Below are positions 1 to 8,454 of a stretch of 39,488 nt of DNA, one piece after another (within the stretch, counting starts at the first letter, position 1; every line of letters begins with the position of its first letter). The stretch comes from an uncultured Thermoguttaceae bacterium (GTDB lineage Bacteria > Planctomycetota > Planctomycetia > Pirellulales > Thermoguttaceae): assembly GCA_937951625.1 (NCBI GenBank), contig CALFBP010000071.1, positions 1-39,488 of the forward strand. Direction: 5' to 3'. The notes below the pieces were generated by a model that saw only the letters and a program-made list of their open reading frames with translations, did not search any database and was not told the origin of the DNA. The position numbers and the translations under genes are program-made.

Positions 1-598
1 GGTAGTCGGCGATCGACGAGATGACGGCGACAAGGTTGGCGTGGGTCAACATGACCCCTTTGGGCACCCCGGTCGATCCGGACGTGTAGATCAGGGCTGC
101 GAGATCGAGGTCGATCGCCCGCTTCGCTGGCGCCGCATCGCTCGAACCGGCCAAAAGCTCCTCGAGCGCGAGGCATCGCGGCCCCGCGTCAAGCTCACGG
201 GGCAAGGGACCTCCCACTCCTACGATGAGTCGGAGGCCAACCGCGCCAACCAAGGAGGGGGCCAGAGCACGAAGCCGCGACGAGGTCGCCACGAGCGCCG
301 CGGCTTGGGAGTCGTCCAGCAGGCTGCGCAGCTTGTCGGCCTTGGTCGTGGGATTGACCATCATAAACGTGGCCCCTGCCTTGAGCGCGGCGAAGATGGC
401 CGCCGCGGCTTCCAGGCCGTTTTCAAGGCAGATAGCCACCCGGTCGCCTCGCTCGATCCCTTCGCCCAAAAGTCCATTGGCGAGGCGATTGGCCAAGGCG
501 TCGAGTTCGGCATAGGTCCAACGGCAGCGGCCGGCCACGAGCGCCGTTTTGTCCGGCATCCGCTCCGCGGTGGCTTCGAGGAACGATTCAAGCTGCAT
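1..598 (-). CDS. AMP-dependent acyl/aminoacyl ligase (ANL superfamily), 3' end cut by window edge
   Basis: The N-terminal 199 or so residues of an adenylate-forming enzyme are present, read leftward from an ATG at 598; the rest lies beyond base 1. The start reads MQLESFLEATAERMPDKTAL, typical of acyl-CoA ligases and peptide-synthetase A domains. Near residue 170 is the phosphate-binding loop YTSGSTGVPKGVMLTH, the diagnostic AMP-binding motif. Enzymes of this family activate a carboxylic acid with ATP and pass it to CoA or to a carrier-protein pantetheine. The acyl carrier protein gene ends only 11 bp upstream on the same strand and an asparagine-synthase-like gene precedes it, so the ligase probably loads that carrier (inference). 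The substrate cannot be read because the specificity-determining C-terminal half is missing. Confidence 0.9.
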   Translation of the reverse strand, partial: MQLESFLEATAERMPDKTALVAGRCRWTYAELDALANRLANGLLGEGIERGDRVAICLENGLEAAAAIFAALKAGATFMMVNPTTKADKLRSLLDDSQAAALVATSSRLRALAPSLVGAVGLRLIVGVGGPLPRELDAGPRCLALEELLAGSSDAAPAKRAIDLDLAALIYTSGSTGVPKGVMLTHANLVAVISSIADY

Positions 599-609
599 GG
601 CCCATGCCC

Positions 610-888
610 CTACGCCCGCGCCGTCGCCACGGATGCTTCCTGCTCCGCCTGTTTACGCGCGATGAAACGGACGAGGTTGGCGATCGAGTCCAAATTCTCG
701 GGCACGAGTTCCTCGTCGGCGACTTGGATCTCGAACTCCTTTTCCAGCAAGGCGACGAGTTCCAGCACGCCCGTCGAATCAATGATTCCCAGCCCCAAAA
801 AGGAATCGTCGTCCGAGAAGGGGGTGTCCTGACCAAAGAGAAAGTTTTCGCGGACGAATGCCCGCAGGGTCGTAGCAATGTCGTTCAT
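610..888 (-). CDS. acyl carrier protein
   Basis: A 92-residue acidic helical protein of standard carrier-protein length. The motif GIIDSTGVLEL places the phosphopantetheine attachment serine at residue 38, within the usual D-S context. Carrier proteins of this kind hold acyl or aminoacyl groups as thioesters in the cytoplasm. It lies between an amidotransferase gene (24 bp upstream) and an AMP-ligase gene (11 bp downstream), all on the minus strand, so this is probably a dedicated carrier for a small biosynthetic pathway and not the fatty-acid-synthesis ACP (inference). The ATG at 888 has only a weak Shine-Dalgarno, so translation may be coupled to the upstream gene. Confidence 0.92.
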   Translation of the reverse strand: MNDIATTLRAFVRENFLFGQDTPFSDDDSFLGLGIIDSTGVLELVALLEKEFEIQVADEELVPENLDSIANLVRFIARKQAEQEASVATARA

Positions 889-912
889 GGTGAGTTACGT
901 CTGCATAGGGGG

Positions 913-2958
913 TTACGAAACGGCACTGTGTTCCACTTCGATCCAAGCTGGGAAATGAGCGGCCGCGTCGGACGGCAAACCATCCCGAGTTGTCTCTCGC
1001 ACAGCCGAAACTCTGCTAGCTGCCGGTGAAAAGCCGCGGACGAATCGGTCAATCAAGAGCTGGGTGGAAAGGATGCCAACCAAGGCCATGTTGTCCTTGA
1101 TTCCCAGCGGAGCGCCACTTTTCACCTTGTTCAGCAGTCGTTGGACGGCCTCGGGCTGGAACATCCCATCCTCGCGCAGCCGCCGGGGCGAGAGGAGCTC
1201 TTCCACGTAGCCGTGGTGCTCGTGCTGGTTTCGTGTGCCGCTGGCCGCGACAAAGCACTTGGCGTCCGGGGCCCGGTACGGCTGCTTGGCTCTTGCCAAC
1301 ACCGGCAAAGGAACCAATCGCGCCGCCGCCCGCTTGAGCAAGTGCTTTTCGTCCAGCCCCATCATCTTGAGTCGGGGAGGAAGCCCGGCCGCGAATTCAG
1401 CCACCCGGTGGTCGAGAAACGGAAAACGGCCTTCGACCGCGTGGGCCATGGCCATGCGGTCTCCTTGGGAGGAGAGGATGTAGCCCGGCAGCAGCAACGC
1501 GGTTTCCAGCCATTGGGCCCGGCAGAACGGTGGCCAGCGGTCAAAGCCTTCGGGCAGCAGGGGCAGGCAATCGGCTTGGGTCTGACGGCCCGCCAATTCC
1601 GCCCGAACTGCGTCAGAAAAAAAGACCTTCAACCGCGCGGTCAATTCCCATCGGGGCAGGTGGGAGAACCATGGGCTGGAAAGGTCTTCGGCCCGAACGT
1701 GGAAAAACGCCTTTTGATAGGCCAGCGATTGGGCCCGCAGATTCGGCAAATAGGGATAAAGCCTCTGGAGGAGGCGGGCGCGGGCGTCGGAATCGGGCTG
1801 GGCTGCCCAGAATCGACGGACCTTGGCCTCCTTGAAAATGTCGTACCCGCCGAACATCTCGTCGGCCCCCTCGCCGGTCAGCACCACCTTGAAGCCCTCC
1901 TCACGCACCAGGCCGGCCAGAAGATACATCGGCGCCGGCGCAGTGCGGAGCAACGGACGTTCGGCGTGCCAGACCACGTCGGGAAACACGCGAGCAATGT
2001 CTTCCAGGCGGCAGCGAATCGTGCGATGCTCGGTCTGGAGGGTCTCGACCGCGACGCGCTGATATTCGCTCTCGTCGAATTCGGCGTCCTCGAAGGCAAT
2101 CGAGAACGTGCGAAGCGGCCCCGAGGTGGCGCGACGCGCCAGCGCGGTGGTGATGGTCGAGTCCAACCCACCGCTCAGGTAGGCCCCGACAGGAACGTCG
2201 GATCGAAGCCGTAACCGTGTGGCGTCGCTTAACAGCGAGAGGGCCTGCTCCGCAGACTCCTCCGACGAGTCGCTGCCGGCCTGGCGGTATTCAAGCTGCC
2301 AGTAGCGGGCGAGGCGGAGCCTGCCTTCGCTGACAACGAGGTTGTGAGCGGGCGGAAGCTCGCAAACCTCGCGGAACACGGTCCGCGGGGCCACGGGACA
2401 CCAGAACGTGAACACCTGGTCCAGCCCGATCGGGTCCAGCTCGCGAGTCGCCTCGGGGTCCGCGAAAATCGCCTTCACTTCGGAGCCGAAGAGAAACTTC
2501 GAGCCCACGCACGCGAAGAACAGCGGTCGCACCCCCAGCCGGTCGCGCGAGAGGAACATCCGCTGTCGCCGGGCGTCCCAAAGGGCGAACGCCCATTGCC
2601 CATTGAACCGCTGGACGCAATCCTGCCCAAACTCTTCATAAGCATGGAGGATCACTTCGGTGTCGGAGCGGGTAACAAAGCGGTGTCCCTTGGCCTGGAG
2701 GGTCTCGCGGAGTTCCACGTAGTTGAAGATCTCGCCGTTGAAGGTGATCCAGAGCGAGCCGTCTTCGTTGCTCATGGGCTGGCGCCCACCCTCCAGGTCG
2801 ATGATGCTTAGCCGAGCGTGGGCCAAGCCCACCTTGCCCGCCACATGCACGCCGCACGCATCCGGCCCTCGGTGGCGAATCGTCGCCAACATCCGTTCGA
2901 CCAATTTCCTGTCGACCGGACTGGCGTCGAAATGAACGATCCCGGCAATACCGCACAT
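913..2958 (-). CDS. asnB: asparagine synthase-like glutamine amidotransferase
   Basis: A 681-residue two-domain class II amidotransferase. The protein starts MCGIAGIVHF, so Cys2 becomes the N-terminal catalytic nucleophile after Met removal. The glutaminase domain runs to about residue 200 (RHRGPDACG, FNGEIFNY, SRDRLGVRPLF). The synthetase domain has the ATP pyrophosphatase loop SGGLDST at 262-268. It should use glutamine nitrogen to amidate an ATP-activated carboxylate. The product need not be asparagine: it leads a three-gene minus-strand unit with an acyl carrier protein and an acyl-AMP ligase, an arrangement known from exopolysaccharide/exosortase loci and small-molecule clusters. It is somewhat longer than common AsnB. 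No exosortase or PEP-CTERM gene is visible in the window. The symbol is for the family only. Confidence 0.9.
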   Translation of the reverse strand: MCGIAGIVHFDASPVDRKLVERMLATIRHRGPDACGVHVAGKVGLAHARLSIIDLEGGRQPMSNEDGSLWITFNGEIFNYVELRETLQAKGHRFVTRSDTEVILHAYEEFGQDCVQRFNGQWAFALWDARRQRMFLSRDRLGVRPLFFACVGSKFLFGSEVKAIFADPEATRELDPIGLDQVFTFWCPVAPRTVFREVCELPPAHNLVVSEGRLRLARYWQLEYRQAGSDSSEESAEQALSLLSDATRLRLRSDVPVGAYLSGGLDSTITTALARRATSGPLRTFSIAFEDAEFDESEYQRVAVETLQTEHRTIRCRLEDIARVFPDVVWHAERPLLRTAPAPMYLLAGLVREEGFKVVLTGEGADEMFGGYDIFKEAKVRRFWAAQPDSDARARLLQRLYPYLPNLRAQSLAYQKAFFHVRAEDLSSPWFSHLPRWELTARLKVFFSDAVRAELAGRQTQADCLPLLPEGFDRWPPFCRAQWLETALLLPGYILSSQGDRMAMAHAVEGRFPFLDHRVAEFAAGLPPRLKMMGLDEKHLLKRAAARLVPLPVLARAKQPYRAPDAKCFVAASGTRNQHEHHGYVEELLSPRRLREDGMFQPEAVQRLLNKVKSGAPLGIKDNMALVGILSTQLLIDRFVRGFSPAASRVSAVRETTRDGLPSDAAAHFPAWIEVEHSAVS

Positions 2959-3270
2959 GAGTAACGACCGCTCTGGGGAACAGACGCCAATGGCGTCGCG
3001 GAGCGCTCAGGCCGCCTGGCCCAACCTTCGCCCGCGACGCGCATCGCGGTTAGACAAGTTTAGAACACCCGGCGGCAATCGAGCCTCTTGATTTGCCCGG
3101 TAAAAAGATGTTGCCAAAAAGCAACACGCCGCCACGACAACGCGGCTGACCGAGCAACCGAGTTACAGACCCAAGTAGCGAAGAGGCTCGGTGCCTGCTC
3201 CCCAAGGTCGCCCGAAGGCCCCCACGGTCGCCCGAGGGACCACCGCCGAGAGGTTGATGCCGCGTCGCGA
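2959..3270. other. 312-bp intergenic region
   Basis: It lies between the dehydrogenase stop and the amidotransferase start, both on the minus strand, and must hold the amidotransferase promoter; no convincing -35/-10 pair was picked out. It contains a putative terminator for the upstream gene (3101-3126) and a short imperfect direct repeat with period 20 bp, in which GGTCGCCCGA occurs at 3206-3215 and 3226-3235. No coding sequence is supported. Confidence 0.6.
3101..3126 (-). terminator. putative intrinsic terminator after the URO-D/dehydrogenase unit
   Basis: Read on the minus strand, a 6-bp stem TGTTGC/GCAACA (arms 3121-3126 and 3109-3114) with a six-base loop is followed by TCTTTTTA. It sits about 145 nt downstream of the dehydrogenase stop. 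The stem is short, so strength is uncertain. Confidence 0.45.
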
Positions 3271-4596
3271 TCAGGTGCTTTCGGGCAGTTCATAGCCTTT
3301 GCGCCGAGGACGGTCGAGCAAGGTATTCGCCTCGGGATCGTCAAGGAACTGTTCGTGGACCGGGTCCCAGCGGAGGCGGCGGCCCAGCCAGCGGGCGATG
3401 TTGCCCAGGTGGCACACCGTGGCCGAACGATGGCCGATCTCGGCATCGGCCACCGGTCGCTGCCGGCTCTTGATGCAATCCAGCCAGTTGCGCATGTGAT
3501 CGTCGCTCTTTGCCAGCCGGATCTCGTTGGGGCCGAGCGGCTGTTTGCCAATGTCTTCCGGCTCCGACGAGCAGCGGCCACGGTCGACGAGGATCTTGCC
3601 TTTCTCGCCGATAAAGATCGCGCCTCCATGCGGGCCATCGCCCAGTTCCAGCACGATGTCGCCGGGATAGCGGAAGAAGACCTTAGGCTCGCTGCACAGC
3701 TTGTTGCCGCGGGCCTGGGACTCGGGAGCGGTGTAGGTGGGCGGATTGAACTTCGGGCCTTCGGTCCAGACTTCGATGGGACCGCTTTCGTCCATGCCCA
3801 AGGCCCATTGCACCTGATCGAGGCCATGCGAGCCCCAGCCGGTCATCTCCCCGCCAGAATAGGGCCGGAACGAAATCCAACCTGGCTTCGCCCGCGGCGT
3901 GAACAGGTCGATGTGATACGGCACCAACGGCGTCGGCCCACACCATTGGTTCCAGTCGAGGCCCTCGGGCACTGGCTGGGCCGGCAAGGCGCATTCCCAT
4001 GGACTGGGATAATTGAACGAGACGACGCGATGAATCTTTCCGATGCGGCCGTTGCGGACCCATTCGCAGCCTCTGCGGCAAGCTGGATCGGAACGCTGTT
4101 GGCTGCCGGTCTGGAAAACGCGACCATATTTGCGAACGGCTTGGACGATCCGCCTTCCTTCCACGATGGTGAGCGTCATCGGTTTTTCCGCGTACACGTC
4201 CTTGCCGGCCTGACATGCATGGATGCACACCAACGCCCGCCAGTGATCGGGCGTGGCCGTGATGATGGCGTCAATGTCCTTTCGTTCCAGCATCTTGCGG
4301 TAGTCGGTGTAGGCCTCGGCCTGGAACTTCGCGGCCAGCTCCTTAACGCGGCGTTCGTAGACGTCGGCGACAGCGACGATCCGGGCGAGCTGCGTTGCGG
4401 CGGCGTTTTGCAGCAGTCCGCTGCCCTGCCGACCAATGCCGATCCCGCCGATTCCAATCCGGTCGTTCGCCCCCGGATGATCGGCCGCGGCTAGCACTTC
4501 ACGGGGAATGATGGTCGGAGCCGCGATCCCGGCCGCGGCGCACGCAAGGCTTCGGCGCAAGAACTGTCGTCGCGTGGATTGAATGGTCGATCCCAT
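3271..4596 (-). CDS. Tat-exported Gfo/Idh/MocA family oxidoreductase
   Basis: A 441-residue NAD(P)-dependent dehydrogenase-like protein. The ATG at 4596 is chosen because GGGAGGA lies 7 bp upstream; an in-frame TTG two codons earlier is less likely. The N-terminus STRRQFLRRSLACAAAG is a twin-arginine signal, so the protein should be exported folded, with its nucleotide. A Rossmann stretch (IGIGGIGIGRQG) follows, then the family motif VYAEKPMT and, in the C-terminal half, WGSHGLDQVQWALG. The family oxidises or rearranges sugars and inositols, and planctomycetes carry many exported copies. The gene follows the URO-D-like gene by 43 bp on the same strand and probably shares its transcript. The substrate is unknown. 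Confidence 0.92.
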   Translation of the reverse strand: MGSTIQSTRRQFLRRSLACAAAGIAAPTIIPREVLAAADHPGANDRIGIGGIGIGRQGSGLLQNAAATQLARIVAVADVYERRVKELAAKFQAEAYTDYRKMLERKDIDAIITATPDHWRALVCIHACQAGKDVYAEKPMTLTIVEGRRIVQAVRKYGRVFQTGSQQRSDPACRRGCEWVRNGRIGKIHRVVSFNYPSPWECALPAQPVPEGLDWNQWCGPTPLVPYHIDLFTPRAKPGWISFRPYSGGEMTGWGSHGLDQVQWALGMDESGPIEVWTEGPKFNPPTYTAPESQARGNKLCSEPKVFFRYPGDIVLELGDGPHGGAIFIGEKGKILVDRGRCSSEPEDIGKQPLGPNEIRLAKSDDHMRNWLDCIKSRQRPVADAEIGHRSATVCHLGNIARWLGRRLRWDPVHEQFLDDPEANTLLDRPRRKGYELPEST

Positions 4597-4639
4597 CGGC
4601 AAATCCTCCCGAAAGCAAAAATAAAAACGGTTCGAGCGG

Positions 4640-5614
4640 CTAGCGTTCCCTTACGTAATCCATTAATCGCAAGACGTTCTCGGGTGGGGTCTCGTAGGGC
4701 AGCGCGCCGGTGCCCATGCACACGTTGGGCCGACCAGCGACGATGCGGAGGATGCGGTCCGCGTCGGCCTGTATTGCTTCCCAGGGGCCGCGGGAAATGA
4801 TCTCGGAACCGGTGTTCACGCGGATGCGGATGTCGGTTCGGTCCCAAATCTTGCGGACGAACACCTCTTGGTTGGTTTCGTAGGGGGCGACGACGTAGCT
4901 GGTGCCCGTTTCGAGCATAGCGTCCAAGATGGGCGCGGTGTCGCCGCCAATGATGCAGGGCACAGGGTGCCCAAGGATTTCGGCCATTCCACCGAGAAGG
5001 GCTTTCAACGCCGGCAACTCCAAGCGGCGAAAATTGGCGGGGGAAAGAAGCGGTGGGCAGGCCGCCGACTCAAAGAACGCGATGTCCAGCCCGTGCTCGC
5101 GAATCTCTTCCGTAAAAGCCAACTGCCCCCGCACCAAGTGCATCAAGGCCGCGGCCACCACGTCGGGCTGCGCCGCCACGTCGCACAGCAGCGTCTCGAA
5201 ACCCACGAGATTGCTGGCAATCGAAAACGGCCCACTGACCGGTACCCGCACCTGCGTCTCCGGAAACGCCTTGGCCAGCCGGGTGGCCACCTGGATGACC
5301 ATCGGGATTCGTCCCGCGATGCGGGGATTGAGCGGCTCGAGTTCCAGCAGATCGGCCGCGGATCGGCAAATCGGCTTGGAAATGGCCGGGATACCCGTCC
5401 CGCCGGGGTTCTCTACTTTGGCTCCGTAGGCCTCCGCTTCCAAGTTGTAGATGTCGATGCCCGGCATGATCGGCGTGTGGCGATACAGGCGGTAGGCCGC
5501 AGCATGTCCGGCAAACAGCAGTTCGGGATCGCGCGACACCTCCCAGGGCGTCCGCCCGATCACCGCCGCCGCGTGTTCGTAAACGGAAGGTGAAAGGTCC
5601 ATACGCCGCATCAT
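4640..5614 (-). CDS. uroporphyrinogen decarboxylase / corrinoid methyltransferase family protein
   Basis: A 324-residue protein from the ATG at 5614. The reading frame stays open a further 34 codons upstream, but that stretch does not look like protein; alternative ATGs lie at 5611 and 5602. It belongs to the URO-D fold (HemE, and MtaA/MtbA-type methylcobamide:CoM methyltransferases). Visible family features are GPFSIASNLVGFE, the glycine-rich CIIGGDTAPIL and the C-terminal MGTGALPYETPPENV. MtaA/MtbA enzymes bind zinc through an HxCG motif at about the GGDT position; here the corresponding residues read IIGGD, so the usual zinc ligands seem absent. It is therefore not assigned as HemE or as a corrinoid methyltransferase. 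It is divergent from the sugar kinase and followed by a Gfo/Idh gene. Confidence 0.82.
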   Translation of the reverse strand: MMRRMDLSPSVYEHAAAVIGRTPWEVSRDPELLFAGHAAAYRLYRHTPIMPGIDIYNLEAEAYGAKVENPGGTGIPAISKPICRSAADLLELEPLNPRIAGRIPMVIQVATRLAKAFPETQVRVPVSGPFSIASNLVGFETLLCDVAAQPDVVAAALMHLVRGQLAFTEEIREHGLDIAFFESAACPPLLSPANFRRLELPALKALLGGMAEILGHPVPCIIGGDTAPILDAMLETGTSYVVAPYETNQEVFVRKIWDRTDIRIRVNTGSEIISRGPWEAIQADADRILRIVAGRPNVCMGTGALPYETPPENVLRLMDYVRER

Positions 5615-5926
5615 CGTCGCTTTCGTTTGGCGTTTCAAGAGTCGATGGTGCGGAGCAACCGTTTCCGTAGCGGCGATCGGGCACGTTGCCAGACGACCGC
5701 GCCAAGGAATTCGCAAGACGCGGGACGCCGGGACGCCGATTCAGCGTATCGGGACTGGAAAAGATCCAACCAATTTGCTAAGAAAGAGGCCGTGCCGACC
5801 GCGGTTTTGCCGGCGCTGGGAAAGACTCCAAGCCTGCCCACCGGCTGCAACTGCCTCGCGTCGCATTCAGCCAATTTTTTGGCACACTCGCCCCTGGCTT
5901 CCCAAGGACTTCGGGAGGAACGATCC
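5615..5926. other. divergent intergenic region between URO-D-like and PfkB genes
   Basis: This 312-bp spacer must hold promoters for both divergent genes. Seen directly are a short direct repeat (GGACGCC twice near 5722-5735) and a T-run near 5875-5880. The GGGAGGA ribosome binding site of the kinase is at 5913-5919. No other clear signal was found. Confidence 0.5.
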
Positions 5927-6880
5927 ATGGAAATCGACTGCCTGTGCGCCGGGATCCTTTTTGCCGACTACACGTGTGTCCCAATTCCACGGATGCCTGA
6001 GCCGGGGGAGCTCATTCCAACGGAAGGCATCCAACTCGCGTTGGGTGGCTGCGCCGCGAACGCAGGATTGGACCTGGCCCGGCTGGGCGTGAGAGTCGGC
6101 GTTTCCGGCTGCGTAGGCGATGATGCCTTCGGTCAGTTTATCATCGACACGCTCCGGGCAGGTGGCGTCGACGTTTCGGGCGTGCATCGGGTACCGGGGA
6201 TTGGCACCGCCAGTACCATGGTCATCAACGTTAAAGGCCAGGACCGCCGTTTCATCAGCACACCCGGCGCGAACACCCGATTCACCGTGGCCCACATCCC
6301 GGTCGATTGGGTCCGACAGGCCAAGGTGTTTTACGTGGGCGGGTATCTGATGATGCCGGGATTGGAAACCGACGAGTTTGTCGAGGTGTTCCGGCTGGCC
6401 CGTGCCGCCGGCGCAAAAACTGTCCTCGACGTCGTGCTCTTCGGCGGCGAACACTACTGGGAGACGCTCACCAAAATCCTGCCTCAGACCGACGTCTTCT
6501 TACCCAATGACGACGAGGCAGCGCGGATCACCGGCTGCACGGACCCCCTGCAACAGGCCCAGCGCTTCCGCGACGCGGGGGCCAAGACCGTGGTCATCAC
6601 CCAAGGAAACCGTGGCAGCCTGCTGGTGACCGACAACTTGCGTCTTCGTGCGGGAACCTATCCCGTGGAGTTCGTGAGCGGGGTTGGCTCTGGCGATGCC
6701 TTCGACGCAGGCTTCATCATGGGTCTTCTGCTCGGCGAGGATCCTGCCGGGTGCCTCCGCTGGGGCAGCGCGCTGGGCGCTAGTTGCGTGCGTGCCATCG
6801 GGGCCACCGAGGGTGTGTTCACCCGGTCTGAAGCCGAGGCCTTCATGCGCCAGCATTCCCTGCCCATCGAGCAAATCTAA
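5927..6880 (+). CDS. PfkB-family carbohydrate kinase
   Basis: A 317-residue ribokinase-like sugar kinase. The frame stays open far upstream, but the ATG at 5927 follows GGGAGGA and begins the conserved fold (MEIDCLCAGILFADY). The N-terminal glycine motif LGGCAANAG is near residue 40. The second PfkB signature, GVGSGDAFDAGF, includes Asp257, the expected catalytic base in the anion hole. The family phosphorylates furanose sugars, nucleosides or related hydroxymethyl groups with ATP in the cytoplasm. The divergent URO-D-like and dehydrogenase genes hint at sugar or polyol catabolism (inference). The substrate cannot be assigned. Length is normal and no damage is visible. Confidence 0.92.
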   Translation: MEIDCLCAGILFADYTCVPIPRMPEPGELIPTEGIQLALGGCAANAGLDLARLGVRVGVSGCVGDDAFGQFIIDTLRAGGVDVSGVHRVPGIGTASTMVINVKGQDRRFISTPGANTRFTVAHIPVDWVRQAKVFYVGGYLMMPGLETDEFVEVFRLARAAGAKTVLDVVLFGGEHYWETLTKILPQTDVFLPNDDEAARITGCTDPLQQAQRFRDAGAKTVVITQGNRGSLLVTDNLRLRAGTYPVEFVSGVGSGDAFDAGFIMGLLLGEDPAGCLRWGSALGASCVRAIGATEGVFTRSEAEAFMRQHSLPIEQI

Positions 6881-7220
6881 ATCTCCTTTGCTGGCGCGAA
6901 ATCCGTAGCGCGTGCCTCCCGACCGCGTTCGATGTGTCGGCCCGGCGATCGAGCCGGACATAACTACTCCTCGACCGGGTCCTTCGGGTCGCGTCCTCGG
7001 CCGATTTGGACCTGCTGCCTTGACGCGCTGAACGGATTGTTTGGCGTCGACCTCAGACAATCCAAGCCACGTACCGACCGGCTTAACTGTTTTGCCATCC
7101 GGTGGGCACTAAAGGGCAGGAAGCAATTTTTGTTTTCCTGATCAAGCGAGCCGGGCCTTACCTGATCGTTGATCACGCGCACTATGTTCATGTAATCGCT
7201 CGGGATTTTCTAACACATTT

Positions 7221-7247
7221 TTTACAGAAAAAAAACATCGATATAAC
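7221..7247 (+). promoter_or_regulatory. possible sigma-70-type promoter for the DUF1559 gene
   Basis: TTTACA (7221-7226) and TATAAC (7242-7247) each match the consensus hexamers at five of six positions, but the 15-bp spacer is short. It lies in an A/T-rich stretch about 155 bp before the ATG, leaving a leader with three small hairpins. Confidence 0.35.
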
Positions 7248-7387
7248 GCGAATAAAACAATCCACCTCTAGACTCAATTCAACATTCAGGACGGCTGAAA
7301 AAAGGATTTGTTCCAGATGATGGCCGTCCCCTCAGGGTCTAGGGGCGCCACCCTGGGTGCGGTACATAACAGGTGCCCTGTGTGAAA

Positions 7388-7395
7388 AAGGAGGT
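7388..7395 (+). promoter_or_regulatory. perfect Shine-Dalgarno of the DUF1559 gene
   Basis: AAGGAGGT is fully complementary to the 16S anti-Shine-Dalgarno and lies seven bases before the ATG at 7403. It is far stronger than most ribosome binding sites in the window, which fixes the start and suggests high expression. Confidence 0.85.
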
Positions 7396-7402
7396 GTGGA
7401 GA

Positions 7403-8434
7403 ATGTTACTGTCGAAGACGTCGACGAAGCCGTGCGCACGAGGCTTCACCTTGGTGGAGCTGCTAGTAGTGATCGCCATCATCGGCGTATTGATCGCGTT
7501 ATTGCTACCTGCGGTTCAGGCGGCCCGGGAATCCGCCCGTCGTTCCCAGTGCTCGAACAATTTGAAACAGATCGCACTGGCAATGCACAATTTCCAGGAC
7601 ACGTATCAGAAACTACCGAACGGGGCCCGCGACGGCGATCATCGCATCCCCGATTCCTTGGATGCCTGCTGCAACTCCCGCACGCGGTACGGCTGGAGCT
7701 GGCTGTATCACGTGCTCCCCTTCCTGGAACAAAAACCGGTCAGCGATTTGGCGACCGATGGAGACGACCCGCCACTGACGAACCCCAGTTCGGGGCAAAA
7801 CTCAAAGGAAAATGTTGTTGCCCAAGCCATGATCCCTACCTACTACTGCCCTTCTCGGAGGATTCCAGAGCCCATTGGCAGTGGTAGGTTTTACCGCTCC
7901 GACTATGCAGGCAATGCCGGGGAGCGGGAGGTTGGGCCGACGATTCGCAATTCCCGATCCAATGGTGGGATGCGCGGGGTCATCATTCAAACCGACCGCG
8001 GCAAGACGCGAACGGAGCTAATTGGCGACGGCTCTTCGAACACGATCATGGTTTCCGAGAAGGCCCTCAACCCTAAATCGGCCGGAAACGACGGCGGCGA
8101 CAACGAGCGGTGGAACAACGCAGGCTGGGACGAGGACGTGATCCGCTTTGGGGCCGGTTTGCGAACAATCAACGGAGCCCCGACTCCTTACGGTATCCCT
8201 CCCATCCCCGACAGCTCCGCCACGCAGTACATCAACGGCGCGTGGACGACGGTCAAAGACCCGAGCGGCTATTCTTGGGGCCAATGGCATCCGTTCTTCG
8301 GCTCGTCCCACCCGGGCGGCGTCAACGCCGCGATGGCCGACGGCAGCGTCCGTCTGATCTCCTTCACGATCCAACAGGAGATCATGCGGCGGCTCAGCCT
8401 GTCCGATGATGGTGAGTCGATCGGTAATTTCTGA
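7403..8434 (+). CDS. DUF1559 protein with type IV prepilin-type leader
   Basis: A 343-residue protein. A short basic leader ends in the prepilin peptidase motif RGFTLVELLVVIAIIG, so cleavage is expected after the glycine, followed by a hydrophobic pilin-like helix and PAVQAARESARRSQCSNNLKQ. This is the signature start of DUF1559 (SBP_bac_10), a family hugely expanded in planctomycetes. The C-terminal H-X9-DG motif is seen as HPGGVNAAMADGSVR. The family is surface or pseudopilin-like and its function is not established. The ATG at 7403 is set by the perfect Shine-Dalgarno. Twenty nt after the stop an extended folded element begins, followed by a small lipoprotein gene. Confidence 0.95.
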   Translation: MLLSKTSTKPCARGFTLVELLVVIAIIGVLIALLLPAVQAARESARRSQCSNNLKQIALAMHNFQDTYQKLPNGARDGDHRIPDSLDACCNSRTRYGWSWLYHVLPFLEQKPVSDLATDGDDPPLTNPSSGQNSKENVVAQAMIPTYYCPSRRIPEPIGSGRFYRSDYAGNAGEREVGPTIRNSRSNGGMRGVIIQTDRGKTRTELIGDGSSNTIMVSEKALNPKSAGNDGGDNERWNNAGWDEDVIRFGAGLRTINGAPTPYGIPPIPDSSATQYINGAWTTVKDPSGYSWGQWHPFFGSSHPGGVNAAMADGSVRLISFTIQQEIMRRLSLSDDGESIGNF

Positions 8435-8454
8435 AACCAAGTGCTGCCCACCTA

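Larger units (their letters stand above)
6881..7402. other. 522-bp intergenic region upstream of the DUF1559 gene
   Basis: No protein gene is supported. Its second half is markedly more AT-rich (7085-7310) and holds a possible promoter at 7221-7247. The last 80 bases form the leader of the DUF1559 gene and contain small hairpins: CCCCT/AGGGG at 7328-7345, CACC/GGTG at 7349-7359 and ACAGG/CCTGT at 7369-7381. The last ends seven bases before the ribosome binding site. Confidence 0.6.
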
